From contig NC_082412.1 of NCBI RefSeq assembly GCF_004011695.2, positions 1,364,001-1,428,000 on the forward strand: a DNA stretch of 64,000 bases, in the 5' to 3' direction. The number at the start of each line of letters is the position of its first letter. Within the stretch, counting starts at the first letter, position 1. The position numbers were made by a program, and so were the translations under genes. Under the pieces are notes generated by a model, which made no database searches, was not told the DNA's origin, and saw nothing but the letters and a program-made list of their open reading frames with translations. This stretch comes from Ascochyta rabiei. Its lineage: Eukaryota > Ascomycota > Dothideomycetes > Pleosporales > Didymellaceae. Below, piece by piece: positions 54,900-64,000 of this stretch.

Positions 54900-57800
54900 C
54901 TAGAACAAGCCAAGGCCAATACCTGCGGCTCCAATCAGCCAACCTGCTATGGCTGTTGGTAGTGGTGCACCACCAGTGTAATCCAGAACGCTCGAGCTGG
55001 GGCGAATGCCTGATGCTGTGCCGTCTGAGAACGTAGTCGTTTTGGTAGAGCGGATGGAGGAGATTGGGGGAGGAGGTGCTGTTGCGGATGATATCTCGGC
55101 CTCAGCTGTACTGCTCTCGATGGTGCTCGAGTCCTCAGAAGTGACGTCCAAAACAGAGGATGAGGGCGAAGCTGGCGCTGACGACTCAGGAGCTACGAGT
55201 GAAGAGACTGAAGCTGCAGATGAAGATGTGGGAGCGAGAGTGGCCGAAGATAAGACTGAGCCTGCTGAGGAGTCAGCGGCACTACTTGGAGATGGTGCGA
55301 CACTTGACGACGGAACAGCGGAACTGGTGGGCGTAGACGGCTGACTGGAAGATGGCTGCGGGGACTCATTTGGAGAAGGCTCCAGAGTCGTGCTGCTCGG
55401 CTCCTGGGTCGCACTGCTGGGCTCCACAGTCTCACGGCTGGATTCCTGTGTCGCAGTAGAAGACGGAATTGGAGAGGAAGAGGGGGCGTTACTTGAGCTC
55501 GGTTGTTCTGAGGGAGGCACACTTGTCGGCGCAGCACCCGTCGATCCTGGCGTTGCCGTCGCCTCTGAAGAGCCAGGTTCAGTAACTTGAGCTTGGGCTG
55601 TTGGGATGCGATTTGTGGTGGTCTGTCCGATGTCGCCTTCGGTGGTCAGATAAGTAGTAGAACCTTCAGTCCTGGTGCTTTTTTCTGTCCGACCACCAAC
55701 AATAGGATCGCAGGCACTCTCCCCAATTGATTGACCGAGCTGAGCAAGCACAGTTGGTAGGCTGTTGAGATAATCCACGACAGTTGGTGCCACAAGTGTC
55801 GGGGTTGGAATATCAGTCTCCGGAAGAATGAGAGGCGTATAGTTTGTTGGCGATGGCAGATTAAGGCTGAAAGTTTCGCTGATGCATTGAGCTCCAATTG
55901 GCTCCACGGAGATGTGACTAAACGTTGCATATGCGGCGTATACCGTTGGCCACGTCAAAGTGACTTCCTCAAATATCCAAGTTATCGTCTGAGTAGGCGG
56001 CGGAAGCGTGCCAGTACGGGTGCTGCTGCTGACATCGTTTCCGGTATCATCCACATATATATCTACTGTAACGAGCGGACGAGTGATTGTTGACACCACC
56101 ACAGTTCCAGGATATACAAGGCGAGTTGCTGTGACGTCGATCTGGCAGCTGCTCGCGCAGGAGATCGACGCTGGCACGATGGAGCTCGTGCTGGGCGAGG
56201 ATGTTACGCCAGGTGTCAATGTCTGGACAATAGTCGTAGGCACAAGCTCAGTAGTGGTGACGAAGACTGAAGAGAGGATAGTTGAGACAATGGTAGAGGC
56301 TGGGACTTGCGTGGTGATGACTTGCGTAGATCCTGGTTGCGTAAAAGTACTCGTAGTGACCTGACCCGAAACTGTAATAGTTGACAAGAAGCTTGTCGTG
56401 AATGTACTCGCTGGTATCGTAATGACCGAGGTTTGGATTGCTCCTGGAATTGTGATAGTGCTCATGACTGGAGGAACAATTGTTGTACTTGTAATTGTCG
56501 TGAATATGGTTTCTGGAGGAAGCTGTATGGTTGAGACTTGAGTAGGGCCCGGCACAGTTGAGGTAAGAACGGTGGTTGATGGCGGAAGTACGATGGTCGA
56601 AAGAGAAGTTGAGACGGAGGTCGACACGCTGACGACCGTAGAAGTCTGCACGAGCGTGCTAGTCACTACAGAAATCTCGACACGTGTAACTTCAAGTGTC
56701 TGCACCGATGTCGGTCCTTCAATGGTTTGTATGGAAGTCGGCCCCGGAACGGTCTCAATTGATGAGACTGTCTGCGTGAACGAAAGCACCTGCGTGGACG
56801 TGCTCACCACGGAGATCGTCGTCGGAACCACGCTGGTAATTGTGGTGGGATCACCTGACACCGTGGTCGTAAGTGTTGTCGGAATGTACGATGTGCTTAT
56901 AGAAGTGACAGGAACTAGCACAGTACTCAAGCTAACGAAAGTTTGAATGACGGTGGGGCCCGGTACAGTCGTAGGAACGGTCGTGGGGATGAGAGAGAGG
57001 TATGTCTCCGTAGTCGTTGAGAAAAATGTAGTAGATATGTATGAGGTGATGTAAGAGGTTACAGTGGACGCTGGCTGGGTAATTACGCTCCCAGAGAGTG
57101 TGATAGTAGGTCCAGGTACTGTGATTGTAGTTGGGATATACGATGTGCTCCAGGAAGTGATGGTAACTAATCGCTCAGTAGTGACGTAAGAAGTCTGCAC
57201 ACTCAATTGAGTCTCGGTAGTGCGAACTGTCGTAGGGACCGTCAGAGTAGGTCCAGGCACCAATTGCGTTACGGGGAAAGACGAAACTATAGTCGTCGTT
57301 TGAGTGACCACAACGGGAATGTAACTCGTGATGTAGGAGGTGTATGTTGTCTCAGGCCCGGGAATCTCGGTGGGAATGACGGTCGTAATGTAAGATGTTG
57401 TGGTTGTGGTCTGCAAACTCGTCGTCGTGCTTATGCTGGTAGTTGTGATGTAGCTGAGCTCCGTTTGGATACTAAGCTGGGTTTCAACGCTTAATCGGGT
57501 TTCAATCGACACCTTTGTGACCTCGACAGTCTTCTCGGAAGTTGGTCCTGCAACAGTTTGGGTAGGACCGGGCGTCTGGATGGTCTTTTCCACTGTCTGA
57601 GTGGGGCCCGGCGTCTGTATCGTCTTGTCGACCGTCTGAGTGAATGAGATTCGCTCCGTTGTCGTCGTAGGAACCAGGACGGTAATAATGGTTGTCGCCC
57701 AAGACGTTATTGTGGCGCCTGGCTGCGTGTATGTGGTCGAGTACCAGGACGTGATGTAGGAAGTGAATACAGTTGAATAAGTCGTGGTGCTTACAGACAC

Positions 57801-59285
57801 TTCTGTGGTCCTGTAGGTGCTCCATTCTGTAGTTCGAATGGTCTCAACGGGTCCTGGAACTGAAATTTCTTTGGTCACGTCCTTGGTGACTTCTTTTGTC
57901 TCAACGGGGCCGGGTACAGATATCTCCCTGGTTACCTCTTTCGTGGGTCCAGGTGTCATTACTGTCTGGGTAGGCCCTTCGATCGTCTGCGTGACCGGGA
58001 AAGAAACGGTCGAGGTGAGAGTTTCCACAGTGGTTATGTATGAGGTCTTCCAGGACACGTATGTGTGGTCAATAGTGACCGGGTAGCTCGTAGTGATGAA
58101 GCTCGTGATGTAAGTCGTGTACGTAGTAGTGGAAGTGCTGACGAAAGTCGACCAGTCTGCAGAAAAGATTAGCAAATGCATCCGAAAGCACTCCATTTGA
58201 GGCTGCGCACCTGTTGTGTGGAAAGTAACCAAGTCCGTCGTGCGGAAAGTTTCTACATCGGTCGTGCGCCATGTCTCGACAGCCGTCGTTGGTACAAGCT
58301 ATTCATATGTCAGTAGAGAAGAGAGAAAATGGGGAATGGGCATGACGTACGCTGATAGCAGTGACAGTGTAGGTGGAGGTTTGGAGATCCGTTTTCGTGA
58401 TTGTATTGTTCAAAGTGACCGTAGGACCGGGTATAGTGGTGTATATATGTGAGCCAGAGATCGTGATGTCTTTTGATACAGTCAGGGTTTCGGTGGTGGT
58501 GCAAGTCTGGATGGGTCAGTTTCAAATGATAATTGGCAGGATTGAAGCGGACATACCGTTGTACTCCATTTAGTTGAGGTAAGAGTACTCGTGCATGTCT
58601 AAAAGTCTGATCAGCAAGCATTCTCGAAGTTGCCATCGCGTTCAAGAGCTCGTACAGTCGTTTCGGTGATAGTGAAGTTTTGGCCAGGTATTCCAGGCCC
58701 TGTAATAGTTTGGTAGGCCGGAATGGTCTTGTAGACCGTCTGGAGAGGTTAGCTTGCAGCTATGCGAGTGAGCGCTAAAAGTTTACTGTGGTTGTGGTGA
58801 CGTTGACGCCTGGTTTGGTTGTTGTTTCGGTCTGGTGTTCTTGTCAGCCCCAGCACCTCTCCTTCGAGTATCAAGAATCTTCGATGATGATGATGATGGT
58901 GAACACGATCCGGATGCACGAGAAAGCAATCTATGAAGTCCTCGCACAAACCGACGATAGAGAGAAAACTTACGACCGTGCAGGTACTTGTCGAAGTCTG
59001 GGTCTTGGTATTGTACTTGGTCTCAGTACAAGTAGTCGTGATGGTTTTCCCGGGCGCGGACTTGATGACTGTCACGGTTGATGCTGGAACAGTCAACGTA
59101 TATGGCTTATCCTGCCATTTGGTGATTGTTGTCGCTTTGCAAGTTGGGTAGCCGCCTCCACCTGCCACAGAAAACAGTGGTTCTGGTGTGGCCGAAGGGC
59201 TTGGAGTCTTGAGCGCTTGTGAGGTGTAGTTGTCCTGGGCGACAACAATGCCAGCGATGGCCAGAAAATGGAAAAAGCCGCGCAT
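54900..59285 (-). CDS. Large Thr/Ser-rich GPI-anchored mucin-like protein
   Basis: Seven exons on the minus strand: 58974-59285, 58787-58831, 58656-58739, 58557-58598, 58351-58506, 58211-58298 and 54900-58156, giving 1327 residues. The signal peptide is MRGFFHFLAIAGIVVAQ. The C-terminus, PLPTAIAGWLIGAAGIGLGL F, is a GPI-addition tail. Most of the chain is Thr/Ser/Val/Ile-rich with blocks such as TTTYTTYITSF, SYITSYIPVVVTQTTTIV and TxPGPTxT, with many O-glycosylation sites. Near residues 920-1050 is the only non-repetitive part: SISCASSCQIDVTATRLVYP, IDIYVDDTGND and ETFSLNLPSP, with four Cys. The final 250 residues are Ser/Pro-rich. Inference: a cell-wall or surface protein. Introns 1-5 are all phase 0, so exons 2-5 could be shuffled. 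Confidence 0.8.
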
Positions 59286-61118
59286 CTTGGAAGCGAGCGA
59301 CTGCTATGCCGGCTGAAGGAGCGCACCAGCTTGAAACTGTAACAATTAGCCATGCACGTGAAGCGACTGGTGAAGCTGTGGAGGATCGCCACATGCAGGG
59401 CGCCCTAGCACATGAGAAACTTAGGCCAGAGCACAGGCGTGCTCGCGTACCTGTTGTAGAATCACACAATTGGAGATTTGCAATGGTGGAGATGAGATTC
59501 CCAAGGGCTGAGCAAGGGGTTTGTAGAAGAGTGACACATACCTCAAGAGTAACGATAGGCTGAAGGCTAAAGCTTGAGAGAAGGAGAGGCGAGTGGGCGG
59601 CAGTCTGCGACTATAAGGGAAGGATGATGGTAGCAAACAGTGCACAGCTTACGGCAGGGTATCATTGAGCTGGCAGGGCTGGACTCCAAGCTTCAAAAAC
59701 GATCCTGCCTACCAGGATGAGCAAACATCAGGTCCCAGGCAAAGAACCTGCGAGCATAAGCCAACGATCGACTCGGCTGCTCGTCGTTCGACAGCCGCTC
59801 GGCCAGGGCCGCAGCAAGTCGAGGAGAGGCGGTACATCATCGCTAGTCCTATTAGAGGTAAAGACGTGACCATCATGAGAAGAAGGCGAGCACTGCCGTG
59901 GTTGGATGGCGCGAAAGGCGGAGGCATGGCCAAGAAAGCATCGGACGTGGTGCAAAATGTGGGCGCAAGACTCGGCTCTTCTACACGGGTATGGTCGGAC
60001 AGCTGTAAGACGCAATGCACACTATCGAAACAGCCATCTGGATATTACTGGCAGAGCTCACGTCCGTGACGACTACTGACATGATAAACTACAGACTGCA
60101 TCTAGGTCGTGATATGCCTAGTAGGTACTAGACAGCTGCAGGCTGTCGGCGATTGTATACATTAGCGCAAGGCAGGATTCTGGTGGTGGATGGCAGGGCC
60201 TGCGCGGTATACTGGGGGCCAAATCATTGGAAAGTTCAAGGGCACCACGATGCTCTTGCGCTGCCACTCGACTTGCCCTGATCTGCGACATGCACACAAT
60301 GCACCGCTATGGTCGCACATGCTGAGCGAGTGCTGTAGGAGAAAGTCGTGCGACGATAAAGTGGTGCGGTAGAGTAGAGCCTGTGCGGCTCAAGAGGTAG
60401 GCTGCGAATAGCTCAGGTGTACGTGCAATCGAGGGCCCTGCCAGCACGAGCCGTTGACCCTTGCACCTTGCACATACTGATCGAGACAGCCGCTAGTCCA
60501 TTCTAGGAGTAGCTGAACGCTTGCCGGCCCGCCTTGTCTGATCCTCCTTCCTCAGCCACCTCTCTATCGCTGCAACCCTTCCTGCGACCCTGGCGCACAT
60601 CTATTCAGATTGGCCTGGGCACAATACGCCAACATCTGTCAGCCATCTCGCCGTGTTTCTCCTCCAATAGCCAGCCTGGTAATGGCACCAACCTCTGCTT
60701 TCCCTCACCGGTTGACAGGGACCAGTCGTTTGTATGGATTCTGACCAGTGGTACGCACGAAACTGTCGTGCTGGCAAGCGACAGGTATACCCCGCTCGTG
60801 GCGCGGAGAATGCTCAAAAGAAAGCAGTTGGGCTGGAAAAGCCTCCCACACCTCGCTAGCCCTGTATTCACTCTGGATAGCGAAGAAGGTTCCGCCCACG
60901 TTGCAACGCTGACGCACAGCGAGGCCGCGGCCCTGCAATTACCTCCACCTGCTCGATCTTACGTTGGAAGCCTTGTCGTATGCTTGAATGCTGCTAAGAT
61001 CAGCCGACTTGTCGACACAGGCTAGTCCTTCTGTGTGCCCTTCCTCGTCTTTGACCCTTGTTATTGCCTTCTTCGCCCTCCGAACCGTTTTCCTCTGGCT
61101 CGTAATGTCAGTTTCCCC
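59286..61118. other. Divergent intergenic region, mucin and protease-like genes
   Basis: These 1.83 kb lie between divergent starts. No supported gene or RNA is seen. The frames at 59665-60069 and 60534-61025 begin without an ATG and have no recognisable features. A missing 5' exon of the protease-like gene could lie here. Confidence 0.5.
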
Positions 61119-63403
61119 ATGATGCATTTTCGAAAGCGCGCCGACAGTAACCCAATTCCGCTTCCACCGCAGCCGAAGGTCGTGAATGCAAGTGGTACAT
61201 TCGACGGCAACGATGGGAGATGGTCGTCGTTCATCATCAACGTCAATTCTAATGCGGAGGGCCTCAGCGGACAAAACTTCAAGACTCTCATATCCACCTC
61301 CTCGCCGGTCACTCTATTACCTGCCATAAGTGAGTGGTGCAATGCAGCATGCGCCGGGCGACGTGGTGTCTTGCCTTACGGGGGAATCCAGCCCAGAGGT
61401 CTGGAAGACAAAAATAAAAACTGGAAACCTTATGGAACATATAACATCCCACTTCCATATTGGTACACAGCAGACCTCATAAACAACTCTACGAACGACA
61501 CGTTAAAAGGAGCATGGGGAATCTCAAACGTTGGCCTCGGGGAGAGCTCAGCGAACAGTCTCGTTCTCACAGGCCGCTACATTGCTCAGTACATTTTCAA
61601 CGACTTTTTCATGGGATCGTTCGGACTCGCGGTTGGCGAGGTTGGTGAAGATGACTCGACTAGGGCCACGTTCTTGTCACAATTCGAGGACGATTCCAAT
61701 ATAGCGAGCTCGTCATACGGCTACACCGCAGGCGCTTACTATCGTAAGTTTCTACTACATATCTCGTCGCTATTCTCAAAACTCGACGCTTGCACTTTCG
61801 CAACTGTTTCACGCTTGTGCCGTTTTGATGGGGTCGATTGTCTCGCCCGTACCTACACCGTTCGGATTGTCGTTCTCGCTGACCGATCCTAGGTAACAAC
61901 GGTGGCGTACTTGGAAGTCTTGTGCTTGGCGGGTATGACAGATCACGGATGAGCGACGAAGGTGTTATCATTTCGATGGCGAACCTGAAGAACACTACAC
62001 TCGTCGTTGGGGTGCAATCCATTATCTATACTCCGGATCAGAATGTTGCGTCAGCGTGGGACTCTTTCACGGCGAAGACAGGAGGTGGGTTTAGCGCCAA
62101 TATCGACTCGACCCTGCCATATCTTGTGCTCCCCGAAAACATTTGCGCCCTGTTCCAGGAAAAGTTTCGATTGCAGTATGACGAGGACCGGAATCTATAC
62201 TTTGTGAACTCTTCTTCACATGACGCAAACAAACAACAGAACGCAAAAGTGATCTTCAACATCGGAGCCGGCCCCAGGACAAGTTACAACTACACAAGCA
62301 TTGCGCTGCCGTATGCAGCATTCGATCAACAGATTGGTTCTGAGACTGGAGAGAACTTCACGAATTATTTCCCAATCAAGAAATCGAAGAATGGCATCAG
62401 TACTCTGGGCCGTACATTCCTCCAGGAAGCATACATATACGTCGATTACGAACGCACCAGCTTTACAGTTGCACCAGCTCACTATTCAGACCCCATGCCG
62501 AATGCCAACATCAAAACAATTTTGAACACAACATATGTGCCTCCGGGATCGACAAACACATCAAAATCGGGTGGAGGAATGGCTCCGGGAGCCATTGCGG
62601 GGACTGTTGTTGGCATCGTTGCCGCGTTCGTAATTGCAGGAATCATTACCTTTTGTTGGTGGAGAAAACGAGAGAAAAAGGCAGAAACCGATGGAAACCC
62701 TCAAGATACCGCGCACATTGACCCAACGCTGGCAGGCCAGGAGATCAGGTACCGGCGTGTGTCTGAACTCACAGGCTCCGATGTACCAAGCTCTCCAAAG
62801 ACTCACCTCGGTGGTTACTACACAGCCGACCACAAGTCCATTCCGCCGATTAGCGAGATGTCTCCAGACAGCCCGCCGGTTGAGCTGTACAGTCCACCAC
62901 CAGAAAGTGCAAGTGACGTTGATGGTGCTCGCGACTACTTTACTGTTGGCAAGCCTCACAGGCGAGGCGCGCAAAGAGATCGCGCATCATCTGGCCAGAA
63001 CTCTCCTGGTACACCCATAGCTGAGCTGCCAGGCGATGAAGGCCAGTTCCATACACAAGTCACACAGATTGATGGTGTGAGTCCGCTCACCAGCCCGCGG
63101 CAAAGCCATGGGCCCAGCGACATATCTCTATCGAAGAACATCGACGAGAGGCTGGCAAACCAAAAGAAAGATGTAACGAGGCCGACGCATCCTGCAGAGA
63201 CTGCACGTGCGGATGCCGCAGTGGGTCTTGAGAGCGAGGCACAAACTGAAGATGCCATGGACGCTGCAAAAGAGCGACGCCCCTCCCACCAGAGAGGACT
63301 CAGCGACAACACAATCGCGAGCGACAGCACAGCCGTGTCTCAACCCACGCCCGAGGAGGAAGAGCGCTGGGCAAGAGAGCCAAGACGGCCATTTTCTGAA
63401 TGA
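61119..63403 (+). CDS. Membrane-anchored aspartic-protease-like protein, one Asp absent
   Basis: Exons 61119-61743 and 61893-63403 with a 149-bp intron encode 711 residues from ATG 61119. Residues 20-400 have the pepsin-like two-lobe fold (VINVNS-type start, FGLAVGE, GVLGSLVLGGYDRS, TLGRTFLQEAYIYVDY). The first active-site motif reads LISTSSPVTLLP (about 57-68), with Ser where DTG should have Asp. The second, NIDSTLPYLVLP, keeps Asp (about 280) but has ST for TG. A transmembrane helix lies at about 440-465 (GAIAGTVVGIVAAFVIAGII) followed by a basic stop sequence WWRKREKK and a 240-residue Ser/Pro-rich cytosolic tail. The predicted N-terminus MMHFRKRADS lacks a signal peptide, so a 5' exon is probably missing. 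It is likely a non-catalytic surface protein; inference. Confidence 0.8.
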
Positions 63404-64000
63404 GGAAGGCATGATTACGGTTAACCAGTTCGGATGCCTTGATGTCTTATTCCTGTTCCTTCGTTGTTCGTTCACTGTCGGCACTCGGATGAACACATGT
63501 CACTCCCAGGGTGGTCTTTGCGAAGTTGCATTACGATCAAGTGTTTGATACTCACTAGTACGCTCTTTACGACGAGATGTAATATCATGTTATCTAGTAT
63601 TGATGACGGTTTGATCCTGAAGGTAACGCGATGATCTCAGTGGTGCGATGGCTTCCAGCTTACTAGACCGCGGCAGAGTAGCTGAACACCCAAAGCGTGC
63701 GCTTCCGATGTGCGATTCAAGACATGGGTAGCCTTGGATGCCCTATATACCGCGAGGCAAATCAGGCTCAAATGGCCAACAAGCGAGAGTCGGCGAGTCG
63801 TGAAATAGGACCCGGTACATTGTCAATGTTCGCATTTGCGTTTCAAAGGCAAAACCCCGAGTCATTGTAGAGGGCACACGAGTAGCTACGGGAGCTGCTC
63901 GTACCGTCCGACTGTTGAAAAATAGGTCTGGACTCGAGGTGAGAGCTTGGAGCAACAGGGGTACTCCGTGTAAGGTCACATGAGAGGCGTAAGGCCACAT
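63404..64000. other. Window end, no gene seen
   Basis: These 597 bp follow the stop of the protease-like gene. A minus-strand frame reaching the window edge (63743-64000) has no recognisable features. Confidence 0.5.

Noticed and set aside
60534..61025. Plus-strand frame before the protease-like gene
   Set aside because: Starts at TTG, not ATG, and stops 93 bp before the gene; no signal peptide or matching splice donor was found in it.
1..64000. CRISPR array, rRNA, intact transposon or viral gene
   Set aside because: None of the expected repeats, conserved RNA blocks, transposase or capsid features were seen on either strand.

Overview
The window is nuclear DNA from a filamentous ascomycete (Pezizomycotina; Dothideomycetes is my best guess, from overall protein resemblance only). 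The evidence is short introns (mostly 47-100 bp, with GTRNGT donors, CTRAY branch points and YAG acceptors), unlinked genes on both strands, and fungus-specific families: Zn2Cys6 regulator, RTA1 protein, DHA1-type MFS antiporter, hybrid histidine kinase, GPI-anchored mucin, paxillin-like LIM protein and DUF1749 hydrolase. Exon structures were built by hand from splice signals, and every complete multi-exon model closes in frame.

Layout: (1) 1-5060: 3' end of a mitochondrial oxaloacetate carrier (OAC1), a 24-bp minisatellite, LAS1 (ITS2 endonuclease) and a conserved acidic protein of unknown function. (2) 5061-12576: a 7.5-kb stretch in which I can support no gene. (3) 12577-16737: GNAT acetyltransferase, Zn2Cys6 regulator and SAM methyltransferase, the last two divergent. 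(4) 17009-25397: SEC61, an RTA1 membrane protein, a proline-rich repeat protein and a two-LIM paxillin-like protein. (5) 27762-38449: mostly housekeeping: INO1, an RPA/MEIOB-like OB-fold protein, transketolase, tRNA-Thr(TGT), a small coiled-coil protein, prohibitin PHB1 and the 3' part of an eIF4E-family gene. (6) 38223-45419: eIF4E family, an acidic NOPCHAP1-like protein, a DUF1264/OBAP protein, one doubtful gene and a DUF1749 esterase-like protein. (7) 46282-63403: surface and signalling genes: MFS antiporter, a small GPI protein with a duplicated module, a hybrid histidine kinase, a 1327-residue GPI mucin and a membrane-anchored aspartic-protease-like protein lacking one catalytic Asp.

How they work together: the core genes (SEC61, PHB1, TKL1, INO1, LAS1, eIF4E, OAC1) are independent housekeeping functions. 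The right-hand 18 kb reads as a cell-envelope and sensing neighbourhood, though co-regulation is only inferred. I saw no defence system, CRISPR array, intact transposon or complete secondary-metabolite cluster. The points most worth following are the pseudo-protease receptor-like protein, the duplicated C-x59-C module in the small GPI protein, the phase-0 exon cassette of the mucin, and the gene-free 7.5 kb beside the regulator/methyltransferase/acetyltransferase group.
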